Shown here piece by piece: positions 35,851 through 48,300 of a stretch of 64,000 bases of DNA. Where the stretch lies: the NCBI GenBank assembly GCA_014706295.1, contig JACSVZ010000007.1, positions 4,829,699 through 4,893,698 on the forward strand, written 5' to 3'. The notes under the pieces were generated by a model, which was not told the origin of the DNA, made no database searches, and saw only the letters and a program-made list of their open reading frames with translations. The position numbers were made by a program, and so were the translations under genes. The stretch is from Lycocorax pyrrhopterus obiensis. Its lineage: Eukaryota > Chordata > Aves > Passeriformes > Paradisaeidae. How positions within the stretch are numbered: position 1 is the first letter of the stretch; every line of letters begins with the position of its first letter.

Positions 35851-36968
35851 CAACAAAAGGAGATATTAGTCATTTTAATTCACACTTAAATTGCTGAAGA
35901 TTATCCACTGTCCATTAGATTTCAACAATACCCAAACGTAAGCTGTTCTAATCATATGCTAAAATAAAATAACCACCAACTCTCACAACCATCAGAAAAA
36001 ATCAATCACTCCTACACTGATGAAGTTTCTGCCTGTCTCAGAAGTCCTTTTTCTCTTCTTTTCCTGTACTTATGTGTGCCCAGTGTGATTTCAACTTAAT
36101 ATGCAGCCAGCCCTTATTCCTCATAGCTGCCTACTTAAGGTGACTAGCTTGTGTATGTACCTGTTTGAGTCCAGTAGGTGTGGTTTAGAAATAGTTGCTC
36201 TTCTCTTGGGGCATGAGAGTAGGCTGGAAGAGCTCCTGAGGTTTACTGTTGTCTTTAAAAATCTGTTCCTCAAGCTTAAAAATGTTGTCCCAGATTTGGA
36301 AAGGGAGCACTTATTTAAGAAGGAGGGATGAAGTACCGCAGCTGTCAGCACCATTTCAGGCATTTCTGGATCACAAAATCACTCTCTGTCTATTTGCCAT
36401 GTCCTTTAATAAAAACAGAATGAATCTCCAGATAATGCAACTCAGGGGTTTTATTGTTTTCATTTTGAGGCTCGAGGTGAGTTGGGACCTTCGCTGAACC
36501 AGAGCAATGAGCCCAATTAGACCAAGCCTGCATTCCCAGCAAATGACTCTGCAGTTAAAGCAAGAGACCCACAAAACTCTTACAAATTAAGGCTTACGCA
36601 AAATTGTTAAGATCCAAATTTTAGATGTATCAAAGACAGCCCATTATGTTATTTCAGGGTTGGTTTTTCACATCATTTTTTTCTAATTCTTCCAGTCCAT
36701 GTCTGTAAAAATCTTCTTCCTTCTGTTTGCTGAATCATGCCTGGAATCCATATTAGAAGTCAAGTGTAAAAAAAAAGGAGGGGAAGCTGTGCTACAGGCG
36801 GCTGTTGTTGTCAATGCCCTTTCTTTCCCCGCAATAAAAGTCACACAAAAACTTAAAACCTTGCTGGGCCTCTACTCCTTACTGTCAACATTACCTCCCT
36901 TCAGATCTGTAAAAGGGCACATCATTTCCTAGCAACAGCATTAACCCGTTTGCAGGCAATTGAAAACA
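35851..36968. other. Non-coding stretch
   Basis: Nothing recognised between the CR1 and the CTTG repeat. Open frames at 36101-36497 have no recognisable domains. Confidence 0.55.
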
Positions 36969-36992
36969 AGCTTGCTTGCTTGCTTGCTTGCT
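36969..36992. repeat. (CTTG)n tetranucleotide microsatellite
   Basis: About five uninterrupted CTTG units followed by CTTTCC are seen directly. Confidence 0.9.
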
Positions 36993-39900
36993 TTCCCATA
37001 GCTGGCAACACCTTGTGCTGTTCCTGCATGCCTGTGGTTCAGAGGGTCATAGTCTCTCTTCAGCATCAGGAACTGTTCCGCAGGAACCCCAACAGGAGCA
37101 GAGAAACAGGAAAGCTCGAGACTCACCAGGGCATGTGTTCTGCTCTAGTCAAGGCACCGAGTGCCACAGCAAGGGAAGGGCTGTTGAGAGCACTCAGAGG
37201 GGAGCATTACAAGCATACAGCTGCAGCAGGAAGTTTCATACTCCAGTATTAATTTGAATGTGTGGGATGTTTATGATACAATCTCAAGACAGTAATTAGG
37301 CCGTTAATTGACAAGACACTTACTCCTGTCTCAATAAATCATGACTGTGCTCCTTAGTCATTGTGAAATGCCCCTCAAATAAGAAGGAACACAGGTAAGT
37401 ATAACCATGTAAGTAAGGTCTACAGTTCATTCCACATATATAAAAATAGATACAGAGATAGATCTATTTTCTAGCAGCACCTAAAATCTTTTACATATGT
37501 ATTTTTCTAGCTTCTGGACCTAATTGAACTTTATTGCTGTTTCACAGACCACCAACTCAATAATCTTATTTCCTGTCATCACTCTGAGGCACCAACACAA
37601 TTGTCTGCATCTCCTAAAAGACTTTGGCTGAGGAGCTAGAGGAGCTTTTGGTCTAAAGTGCTTGGGAGTCACAGGGCTACTCAGTTATGCATCCTTTACC
37701 GTGTTAAGGGTGGCCTGTTGAAATCCTGCCCATCTCTTGGGAAGGACCTACACAAAACAGAACCAACCGTAACAATTGTAGGTAGACAGGTGGAAGTTGA
37801 GCTCCAAATCTGAACTTTGTGCTGAGTCCCTCACTACAGGGACAGCATATAACACTGTTAGGCTACACTAAAAACTCCCAAGGAATTCAGATTACAGAAC
37901 TGAAACAATGCTTTTTTTTTTAAAAATACTTGTGAAAATGTGGTATCTGTGTATATGAATGCCAGGCAATTCCAAAAGGGACAGGATGGAGGTCATATAA
38001 AATGCATAACTCTAGACCAGCTGGTAATCTGAGTTTTATCATAATGCTACTAACATTTTTTGAGCTACTGCCATGCCTGGTATCCACTGACATTTCTCAC
38101 ACAAGACAAGAGTAAAACCTAAAGATACATGTTTGGTGATATGTCAGCGTTGAAATAAAATGAGCAATAGAAACTTTGTGTCATTTTTTGCAGTATTTCC
38201 TATCATCTAAGAGGTATTTTATCAAAACGGTTCAAAATAGTTTTTTCATTCAGAAATTACCAAAGAAAGTCTCCAGACTGCTGACCACAGTGGGTCTCCA
38301 GAACTGTTTTTATTTTCTTCTGAAAGGAAGCAAGATGCAGAATCTTGTAATCTGCTCCTCAGCCTGTGATCCCCATGCCAGCAGATGATGTGGATTTGGA
38401 AAGGGGAGACTGGACAAGCACTTGAAAGAGATTTACCGAGGGCACTAAAACAGACAAATTGCATTAGACTCAGGCAGGCTCTTGAATCAAACCCAGCCTG
38501 AGACTAGGACAGTATGTAAATATCATAGCTGCATGCCTTGTTCCCACTCTAGCCCAGGCACTTGCTGTGGCCACTGCTGGAGACAAGGTGCTGGGGTCAG
38601 CCTTCCTCTGAGCCCGTATGGTTGTTGTGTTCCAGTGAAGTCACAGGAAAAGTTCTGTTGGCAGAAGCCGTGTTGGCTTCGTGTTGGCTTCACGTTGGCA
38701 TGAAACATGTGCTTAGCTGTCCATCTCTTTTTTTAATGTATTTTCTAGTCTTTAGTACTTCATTTATCTCTCAAATCTATACCTACAAAGTAATTCATTC
38801 CTAGCAATACATAAATGGCTTTTCTGCTGGATTTTAGATGGATTGCATCTCAGGTGTTTTAGACAACCTCAGGGTGAGATGACTTTCCTTATACTTCTGT
38901 GATACACCTGAGAAAGTGGTGACATATCTAGAGCAATTTCTTTGCCTTGCAGTTCCTTCCACATATGCATCATCATCCCTTATTATTTTTATTACTTATA
39001 TTTTTGTGTGTCACTACTATGAAGTTACATAAGGTGATTAATGCTCTATGACTGTGTAATGACTTCATTTGATTTGTGAAAAAATAATTAGAGAAGAAAG
39101 AAACCGCCCTTAGAAAAAACCATGAGACCAGATGGAACGGTATGTCTTGGGCGTGGGAATGGTTATGCAGTAGTTTTTGGGAATCAGTCACTGGGGGATT
39201 TTGCTCTCCTGCTCTGCTTGTTCAATCACAACCTCAGTGACCAGTGTCTCTTCTAAATTATCAGAAGAGTTTAGGAGAGAAATTCGTTAGGGAAATTTGC
39301 CCTTCTTGGCCGATAGATTCATGTGACTTACACTTCTCTAAAACTTTTGACTGGCCAGGGAAGTCCTTCCCCATAACTTGAGTATTTATCAGAGGGTTTG
39401 GTTCAGCTTCAGAGGACAAATCATCATGCTGGCATCTCTACACCCAGGTGGGAGTGAATACAGTCCAACCTCTGCCAAAATAATAACAATAATGACTAGA
39501 GATGTGTTGAATAAGTGCTTATGCTCAGCCACTTCCTCTGCCAATGAAGGAGGAAGCGCAGGGGAGATTTTCAGAAAACAAAAGGAGCCCAAACCACCTA
39601 TTAGCACTTACTATTGTCACCTTGCAGCAGGGGCTCCACACTTCAGTGCTATAGATTTAGGACCACACGCCTTGCAACAGACCTCAAAGTCCTTGTAAGC
39701 TTTCCTGTAGGATTTGGAGCAGCAGTAGTGAGTGCATGAGGCTGTTGGGCTGTGCGACTGCCGCCGTCCAAAAGGCTGTTTAACCTGAGCTTAAACACAA
39801 GGAATGACTCGATCCAACACATTGTTGCATCAGCCATATAGAACTGGAACCCTATACAGTTCTGAAAAACATCATTGAAGTATTTATGCCTAACCTGAGC

Positions 39901-41962
39901 ACTTGGGTAGCAACTGAAACAGAGTTGAAAGGGAAGTATGGTAGGGCTATACAAATAAAGGTTCTCGTTCACCCTTGTGTTTCACTGTTGAAGCCTAATT
40001 TTGCTACAACGTCAAGCTGGTTCCATTAAAAACAATCCTCCTTTCAAAAAAAAAACTAAATCCACAAAAAATGAAGAAACATTTAGAGTTATAGTTTGGG
40101 TCTAATTCCACTCTCTAGCAAAGCCAGGGTGTGCAGAAGAGGATTCCTTTCAGTCTTAGAAGCACCTGTAAGTTCATAATCTAAATGAGCTATAGCTCAA
40201 CTCAGCTACAACTGGCTTGTTTAATTAGAAATTATGAGGGTCTTAAGTCTTGGGAAAAAAAATCTCAGTATTTTCAAGTCTGAATTTCCTTTGTTTAACT
40301 TCCCTAAAATTCTCTAGCTTCTCCCAACATTAAAATCAGTACACATATATTTGTGACATCAAGAAAAACATGGGATTTCAGAAGCCTCTCAGCATTTGCT
40401 GGTAGAGAGAACCAGCTGAGTCACAAATCTAGTGTTGATTAATTGTTATTTTAATATACTATTTATATTTAAAATGTCAACTTAATTAAGTGGCTAGTTG
40501 GGGTAGAGATCACAGGGAGATCATACATTTATTTTTTTATTATGAATAAAGCATGTTCTCAAAATCTTATTTAATTCTGAGAAATGAATTGGGGCAGAGT
40601 ACCGAGTGCCAGGGATGAGTAATCAGTGCCAGGTTAGGCATGCTTCACTGGCTTGCAAGCGATGGGAAGCTCCCTGCCATAGCAGCTCATCAGCCCAGAC
40701 TTACCCTCTGCCTGGCACGGTGTCTGGTCACTGTGGATTCCCACTGTGCTGCTTTTCACCACCTCAGATGGCCACTTCAGTCAAGTTTATATCAACTATT
40801 TTTGGCTTTTTGAGGTAGATGTCTCCTTGCTCATCTTACAAAAGAGCTTTGGTTGTGCCTGTGACACCAGCCATAATTCAGACTGGCAAATGCTATTCAG
40901 TTCCATCAGGCGTGCTGATGAGTTCTCACAACGATGGCTTAGGCAAATTTCCTGACTATACGTTTCTTCTTGCTGGGAGATCGTTGGCCAAGAGTTCACG
41001 AGTGAGCAATGCACTCTTTCCAGGAGAAAAGGAGGTCTGTGCATTGCCCAGGTAGAAATTCAAATGTTAGAGGGGTGTTTGAATCAGGGCTGGCGAGGCA
41101 GACACAATTAGCGGACGTTGCACCTGCCAGACCCGCAGCAGATATTAATGTGGCTCAGAAAAAAGGGTCATGAACAGAGATGTCAGACTCTGAAACTCCT
41201 AAGGAAATTACGCTGTCAGCAAAAGGCCAGGCAGACCCCCGAGACGGGAGAGCGCGCCAGGAGGTTCCTTTTGCTGGGAATGCAGAGTTTTCCCTGTGGG
41301 GAATGGGGGTTGGCAGCTGCACACCTGCCTCCTCTGCAGCTTCCCAAGTGCCTCCCCAGATGGGAGCGTTTGCTGGAGATGGCCCACGCTGCTCCGAGCA
41401 GTTTCCTGAGCCCTGTGGCTGCTGTCAGGGGAAGAAACAGTATGTGAAACATGGCATCGTTTCATTTCACTGAAAGGAAGCAGATAACACAATGGATAAA
41501 ATAATGTTACAGTCCCCATGTGTGGCTCTGTACTGGTGCTTAAAAGCATTATCCAAATACTGTGGACCCACAATAAGCACACAGAGAAGGGGTGTTAAAT
41601 GCTTCCAAATTACACTGCAATGAATTCCCTGTGTTTCCTCCCAGTTTTTGCAGTCTCCATCAACATGACACATAGGTATTCAGTGTAGTGCCTTGCTCCA
41701 CATACCTTCTTGTTCCCAAATCAGCTGGGCTTTCTGCACTTCGGGCATTCTCCTTCCACTTGCACACTGAAGGACGTGTTAAAGAGCAAAAGAGCTTTGT
41801 TGAAATGTCACCCAGGAAAGGCCATGAGACAGGACAGGAGTGGAGCCACAAGCTTTGCCATGGCTGCTTTCGGGAGATCTGGCCCCAGTAAATGCCCTCA
41901 GCAGTCTCTGTCTCCAGTGCTTGGTGAGAGTGAGGGACCTCAGAAGGGGATCCAGCCTTCCC
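36993..41962. other. Non-coding stretch
   Basis: A strong isolated donor-like site, CAG|GTAAGTATA, lies near 37392 on the plus strand, but stops occur in all frames shortly upstream, so no coding exon is called. Small repeats are listed separately. Otherwise unique AT-rich sequence up to about 40600, then more GC-rich sequence. Confidence 0.5.
38669..38701. repeat. 11-base tandem triplication
   Basis: CGTGTTGGCTT at 38669-38679 is repeated exactly at 38680-38690 and, with changes, at 38691-38701 (CACGTTGGCAT). It is a short local array. Confidence 0.9.
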
Positions 41963-42138
41963 TGCTCCCTGCCCTGTGGCCAGGGTGTTGCACAGCCCAT
42001 GTTTGGAGGCAGACCCCGGGGAAAGGGCTTTCCTCTCATGCCTGCCACTCTGCTCCCTGCCCCGTGGCCGGGGTGCTGCACAGCCCATGTTTGGAGGCAG
42101 ACCCCAGGGAAAGGACTTTCCTCTCATGCCTGCCACTC
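41963..42138. repeat. 88-base tandem duplication, two full copies
   Basis: Copy one (41963-42050) and copy two (42051-42138) are aligned without gaps over 88 bases, and by eye differ at five positions, all transitions. Open frames on both strands run through it because 88 is not a multiple of three and GC content is high, giving staggered frames. No gene function is indicated. The high identity implies a fairly recent event or gene conversion between copies. Confidence 0.93.
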
Positions 42139-42658
42139 TCACTGGGCAACTCAGCTGTTTGAGGCAAAACTTGTCTGAGATCCAGTGCCAGAAAACTTCT
42201 CCTTCGAATAAGAAACACAAGGGAGGTCAGGGAGAAATCTTACTTCCAGAAATGATAGGAGGAGGTGATGGAGCTGTGCCAGTTATTCAGTCACAAGCCA
42301 AGCAGAGCACTCAACAGAATGTGAGGGCCTGGGATCCCCTTAGCAGACCAAGTGTCTTTGAAGTCAAATCCTGAAAAAAACCCATCTCAAACCAAAAGAG
42401 TCATCCCAGGAGCAAGACCAATGCCCAGGTCTCCTCCAGGACTCCAGTGAGCACTGTAGATGGTAAGTGCCACAAAGACTTTCTTCTTTGCTTTCAGCTT
42501 TCCAGGATATGAGTCCTTGGGCTAAATCCTGCATAAACATCACCTGATCTGCAAGATGGGAATGAACTAGAATAATTGGTAAAATACGAAATTAAGAGTT
42601 CATTTCTTCCTCCTGCTTCCACCACCTCTCCTCCCACCTTGTTTCCTAGAACACTTAC
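42139..42658. other. Non-coding stretch
   Basis: Nothing recognised; it borders the candidate minus-strand exon. Confidence 0.5.
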
Positions 42659-42781
42659 TTGTGTTCTGCGATTGAGGGTCACTGCAGGAGCTGCACTGGG
42701 AGTTCGCTGGGAGTACTCAATGAAACACCTCTGCTGCCCAAACTTCAGCAAGCTTCTTGCAGCAGCATAAAAACATCGATA
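42659..42781 (-). CDS. Possible 123-base internal coding exon of an unidentified gene (minus strand)
   Basis: On the minus strand, a pyrimidine tract (T8 followed by CTCTCTCTCAC) leads to CCCAAG at 42782-42787. This would place an acceptor immediately before 42781. The downstream boundary is CACAA|GTAAGTG, with the donor GT at 42658-42657. The enclosed 123 bases (41 codons) are open, starting YRCFYAAARSLLKF and ending in TLNRRTQ, and both boundaries fall between codons (phase 0-0). The composition (basic, few low-complexity runs) is protein-like. I do not recognise the protein. Against it, the open frame continues past both splice sites, no neighbouring exons were found, and such combinations can occur by chance over 64 kb. 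Confidence 0.25.
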
Positions 42782-45224
42782 CTTGGGCACCAGTGAGAGA
42801 GAGAAAAAAAATCTGTCATACATTAAAAAAAACTTATTGCTCTCCAGTGGGCCTAAGGTGAGCAGTGAGAAGCCTGGAGGTTTGTCCTGCAATGAGACGG
42901 GAGGGAGCTGTACATCGATAGGATGCCTTAATACAGTTACAAAATTAAGTGTAGGGCACCAAAAGAGAGATATTCTGTCACCTATTCACTTCTCCTTTCG
43001 TGAAGCCACACATAACACAAAGTTAATTAAAGCCTCTATTCTGAGAAAAAGGAATGTTCCATTTGGTGAATTTAGAAACAGCTGGTTAGTTTTATCCATT
43101 ACTTTTGTGCTAACATCAGTTGAGCTCATTCAACTCTCTCTTTTTATGAAGCTGTCCTTCCTATGCTACCTGATAGCTACTAATTGCTGCAACTACATTT
43201 CTGAATTGCAAATTTTCTGCACTGATAAAAACTTTGATTGCCTGTCAGCTACACATAAGGAAAAGATCACCAGTGCTAAATGAGGTGTTCCACGCTTGGA
43301 TAATAATGCCTAATGAATTATTCAAAAAAGAATGCTTGAATGAAGCAAACAATTTGAAGGGTTACTAGCAGCCGTAACAGTTCAACAGCCAAAAGAACAA
43401 AAGTATCATCCTGAAAATTACACTAATGATTAAAAAATGCGTATTAATTCTACATTTGGAGAAAAAAGAAATGCCAATCTGATTTTAAAGGTTAATCATT
43501 ATTTTTTCACTAATGCTCTAATCTCTGGGAAAAACACCCTTTACCAATATTTTGGGACATATAATATTATGACATAACATATTTATATAATTTTCCAGGC
43601 ATTAACCCTCTCTGCAAATTTCAAATTTCACCGTGAAAGAATCGAAAACCCGGTTTGAGAGCCTATTAGTGTCTATGAGATTCTTTCTATCGCTTTAAAT
43701 GAACCCCGGATCAGGCCCAGTTTCCAGCACGGCAGCGTCATCCTGGATGCCTTGGGGTCAAGCACCACTAAAGGTGCTCTCGAGAGCGACTGCTGAGCCA
43801 CAGCATGGCCTCAACCATACCAAAACACAGCCCAGAGTGTCTGAATTACTCCAGAATGGCTTCGGTGTGGTGAAGCCAGAATCTGGCTCTCACTGTTCAT
43901 GTGATGAAAGATTTGCTAAATGAAAAAATGGGTGATGGAAACAAGACCCACACGTTCAAATTATATTAAAAACAATGACTATATTCACATAACTGCTGTA
44001 ATATATAACTCTTTCTGTCCCAGAACTGATTGTACCCTTGAAAAAAAGTGGATGGTTATTAAGGAAAGAAATATTTTCTCTAAATGCTCCTGGCTAAAGT
44101 GAGAAGCATAAAAGAAAAAGAAATTCTTAACAAACCATGAGAATTTCACGGATGTCCAATGCTGACACATTTTCAGCTTTCATAAAAATATATTTCCAAG
44201 ACCAAAAGTGATAATTTATTATGACAGACTCTTTCTGGTTGCCAAAAAGACAGCAAAAATCTGAGAACTAAATCTTCAAGAACATCTCCTGTAAAATATT
44301 AGTGTTACGTGAAATACATGAAGAATAGCAGCACAATGGCAGTGTCACGTTTGTCTGCTGTGCTGTTAAAACACTCGCGGTTGTTGTGTTTGGAGCTGAG
44401 CTAACACAGACACACCGCTACAGCAGAGAGGTCTCCCAGTGATTGTACAGTGTAGACAGCACTAAGGAAGGATTTGTAAAATAGCATTTATTAAAATGAA
44501 ACCCAGTCGACCACTCAGCTACCTCTGCTGCAGTTTTGCAGCTATAAAGCCTTTGGTATTAGACACCAATTAGTGATTTTATTATAAAGATGTTCAATGT
44601 CAAGATAACACTTCTTCTCATTTCTGGCAGTGACACTGAATGGTGGATAGAAGAAATGACTTCAGGAAAGCATAGCTGACCATCTGCTTAGGCCTGCTCA
44701 CTCACTGATGATTAATCCTTTCCCTCGAGGACAATGTCTCCATGTGTTTCTCTTGCTGTCTTTTTAATGTCACAAAAAGAGGTTGATAAACACATTCAAG
44801 TCACAATTAAAAAACATTTTAACTGACCAGTTGCCACTGATGATATTATTAGACAGTTTTAGTCACTCTTGTAACAATGTGTTTAGTGGTGTTGATATGC
44901 AGTGGAGATGAAGTTTCTTTAATGTGCCTCTTACCTATTTTTATGTTTAGGTGACATTTAAATGTTTACCTTGATGCAAACAAGCAGTCTGCAGGAGGCA
45001 TGGGGAGAGGGTCATTTTTCACTCCACAAAAGCAAAAGCTCAGGAAACACTATCTGGAGGACTGCAAGGCGACTGCTGTCCTCTGACTGGGATGGCGGAG
45101 GAGGAGGAAGAGGAGGAGCGAAAGACCCATCAGAGATTGTAGGTAGATTGCAGTGATTACTTCCATTCCCATATACGCTGCTGCCAAATGCACAAGCAAT
45201 GGATTTCCCATTTCCCCTCAACAG
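42782..45224. other. Non-coding stretch, possibly containing conserved sequence
   Basis: AT-rich and repeat-poor, particularly 43290-43600 and 44180-44900, with several TAAT-core homeodomain-like words (for example CCAATTAG near 44564). This is the texture often seen in conserved non-coding blocks but is not proof of one. A GGA/GAG-rich purine stretch lies at about 45094-45120. No gene recognised. Confidence 0.4.
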
Positions 45225-45368
45225 GTCAGGGCTGTGTGTTGTGCTCATGGGCGCCCTGAGCACACAGGAGTCACACGCGTGCAGGGACGTCCTGCTGGTG
45301 ACATGGGAGCTGCTGCAGCAATGAACGGGGCTGGGTCCTACCTGGCCTCGTTTCTCTCACGAGTGATG
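45225..45368 (+). other. Possible exon (144 bases), coding status unclear
   Basis: An acceptor-like sequence, TTTCCCATTTCCCCTCAACAG (ending at 45224), precedes the segment, and a donor-like ATG|GTAAGAAT follows at 45369. The enclosed 144 bases are open in one plus-strand frame (48 codons, including an in-frame ATG at about 45321), with no recognisable domain. It could be an exon of a long non-coding RNA, a coding exon, or coincidence. Confidence 0.18.
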
Positions 45369-48300
45369 GTAAGAATTGTGCTCCGTGTGGGAGCAGGTTG
45401 ATGCTCACTGCTGTGCAGAGCTGTCCTGGTGGAAGAGCTGACTTTTGAGGGACCAGCCTCTTCCATGAGGACTGGCAGTCACAGAGCTCTGCACCTCTGG
45501 CCAAAAGATTGCTTTCTATCTATATTCTCATATAGGGATGTAGGAGTGGCCAATCTCCAGGGCCTGACCTTTCCTCTCCATCCCAGTCTTTTACTTGTGG
45601 TATACTTTTTTTCCTCCAATTGATCTGCACGTGCAACCAACAGAATCACATTTCTCGGCACTCCCAGAATGGGAAGCTTCTTTTACCTTGCCGAGATCTA
45701 TGCCTACATCATTGCCTCTCATTAGATTAAGGGATTTAAACTGTCCTGCAGACCTTAGGAGAATAAGTTGTGACTCAACAGGAATCCAGTAAGTTATGAA
45801 AGAGGGCATATCAAGGAGAGACATAGAAAGTGGTTACTTGTTGAAGACAGATTTGAATTCTGATTTCATTCCTCATGAAGAAGAGTTTTCAAAAGCCCTG
45901 GGGTAACTTGGAAAACCAGGTCCCATTGACTTCTAATCAATTAGACATATTTTTGAAATTCATGTAGATAACGAGTAAGCAAGTTTACAGTCCAGTCCAA
46001 CTTGTGGTGAAATTGATGGTCATGTTTGCTTTCTGAAAGATAGTTCCAGTACTTAATTAGATTTCCTGTAGGCATTGCAGGGAAAAAAACCAAAAACCCA
46101 ACATAAAAAAAAAAAGAAAAAATGGTGGTTTATACAAGAAAAAGGTAGTGGCCTTGCAGTTTACCACAAGGAACTCAGATGGGATGAGAGCGAAGGCATA
46201 GATATGGTAAGAGAAGACAAGCGGGATCTTAAAACTCATAATCACTGGTGGACAGAACAAAGCAACTGCCCTGACATAATCACTGGTGGCTGGACCTTGG
46301 TGTGGCACAGAGGAGATCCAGTGGAGGAATGTAACAGAGGAGGACAGGTGATTACAGAGGTGGGCCTTTCAGGTGATTTTGGCTGAAGTGTTTTTTCTGC
46401 GTGATGGCAGCAGGAATGGATACTGAAAGCTTATTTTCTCATTAACCCAAAAAATAGGTGATAAGGAAAAGGAGAGGATTTTAAATGCTGAACCCATGAG
46501 AAAAATTGTTGCCTATAAATGATTTCTTTTAAAATCATCAGGATATATATACACCAATTTCCAGTGGAATTGCATAGATGCTTTATAAGGGGAGAAGAGG
46601 AATAACCCTTGAAGAGGCTCTCAAGGGATGGTTGCTGACATGGAAAACCATTTGCCCCAGTCAAATTTTTGGCTTTAATCCGAGATGAAGGATCTAAGTC
46701 ATTTAAGGGTGTTTCTGTTTACCCCTCAAGCTTCCTGGAGGCAAGAGAGAAGCTTCCGTGATCAATATTATCAAATGGCATGGAGAAGCACAGGGCATTA
46801 CATACAAACATTCTTTCTTTTTCAGATTCTGAGGACATCTCATCTACTAAATAACAAGGCACTTTCCACATCATAACCTACAATCAGTCCAACAGACCAA
46901 TTCAGTGTAGTGGTACAGGATAAAAAGTCTGATTTCTGGTGTATTAGAGTTCTTAGAAAAAGGAAATTAAGCAGCAGGTGGTACCTTGAGCAAAATTTTG
47001 AGGGTGGATTACCACCACAGATCTAAGCAAGTATCAGCTGGTAACAATATCTAAAACTTCATGTAAAGGCTTCTTCCTCCAAAAAATTCCTGTGCCTAAT
47101 ACAGAACCACAGTTACTCCAATGGACTTGTGACAGAGTCTTTGTACAGCTGGATGTGAGAGGTAAATTTCATCCATTCCCAACATCTAGTTCATATAATA
47201 TCCATCTTAAAAAACTATCCCTCATCACTTCAGGATATTGTTTCCAGTGATCAACTACCCATTCTCTATTTTAATTTCCTATCCTTGCATGTTCCTTTCA
47301 CTTAAAAAAATATTTTATTCTAAGAATTTTAATAGAACAGTAGACAAGATTCTTCCTCTTTATAGAAAAGGCTTTCAATTTTTATCAGATCAATGATAAC
47401 TTCCAATTAAAATTTTATGACCAAAATTTCACGACTTGAAACTTTGCAAGCCAAATTATTCAAGAATCTCAGGAAGACTGCTCAAATTGTGAGAAACCAA
47501 GAGTGTTCACTCAGAAACATAGGCTCCTACTTTAAAGCAGCCTGCTAAGTCCAGGAGGGTTCCAGTTTAAAATTAAATCATCAGCAAATTGCAACGGCAA
47601 TTACAAAAGAGGGAATGGATCTGGCCTATACTGTTGAGCTAGAAATCCATTATTCATATTTTAAGAGTTGAATCAAAGGCTGGTTTTTTGGCAGTTGAAT
47701 TCTGTTACAGGTAAATCCAGAGGAAAGTAAAATGTGCTACAAAGGTAAGCTTTTAAATTTCTTTCTCTTTGTGTATTTGGTTTGTGAGATGCTTCCAAGT
47801 AATAAAAAGATGACTTGGTAAACAGAATGTGTAACATGAGCCTGAAAAAGGGGCAATTCCTTGCCTTCAAGAAGCACAACTCAGATGGCAAAAGAAATGA
47901 AGTAAAACATTAGGAGGATAGTGACAGATTTTTATAGTGACATTTCAAAATGTTGACATCCAAAGTAAATTCAAAGAGATTAAATGGCTTTGAGTAGTCA
48001 AGAAAAAAAATCGCATAGATGTGTCATCAGCATAACACTGGAAGCTGGAACTCAATCCACCCTGATGGCTAAAAAAACAGGAGAAGCACACACCACAGAA
48101 ATAGGCTTGTACCCACCAGCAGCAACTGACTAATTCTGATATGATGTTAATTGTAATGAGTTGCACAGTTAAGTGTGCTGTAATTGTAATCAAGGTGTCA
48201 GCACAGCTCTCCAGGTATCCTGTGGTCACCAGGGCCATTCAGAAGGACTGGTCTCTTGTGACTTGCCCCTGTGGCTGTGTCACACCCTCAGCTATTATGA

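Noticed and set aside
35509..35856. 115-codon minus-strand frame
   Set aside because: This is not an independent gene. It is the frameshifted reverse-transcriptase remnant of the CR1 element.
37330..37400. Near-perfect splice donor CAG|GTAAGTATA
   Set aside because: Stops occur in all three frames just upstream and no acceptor partner was found. It could only be a non-coding exon end, which cannot be supported from sequence alone.
41660..42374. Several overlapping open frames of 100-186 codons on both strands
   Set aside because: They run through the 88-base tandem duplication in GC-rich sequence. The apparent internal protein repeats come from the DNA duplication, and no domain is recognisable.
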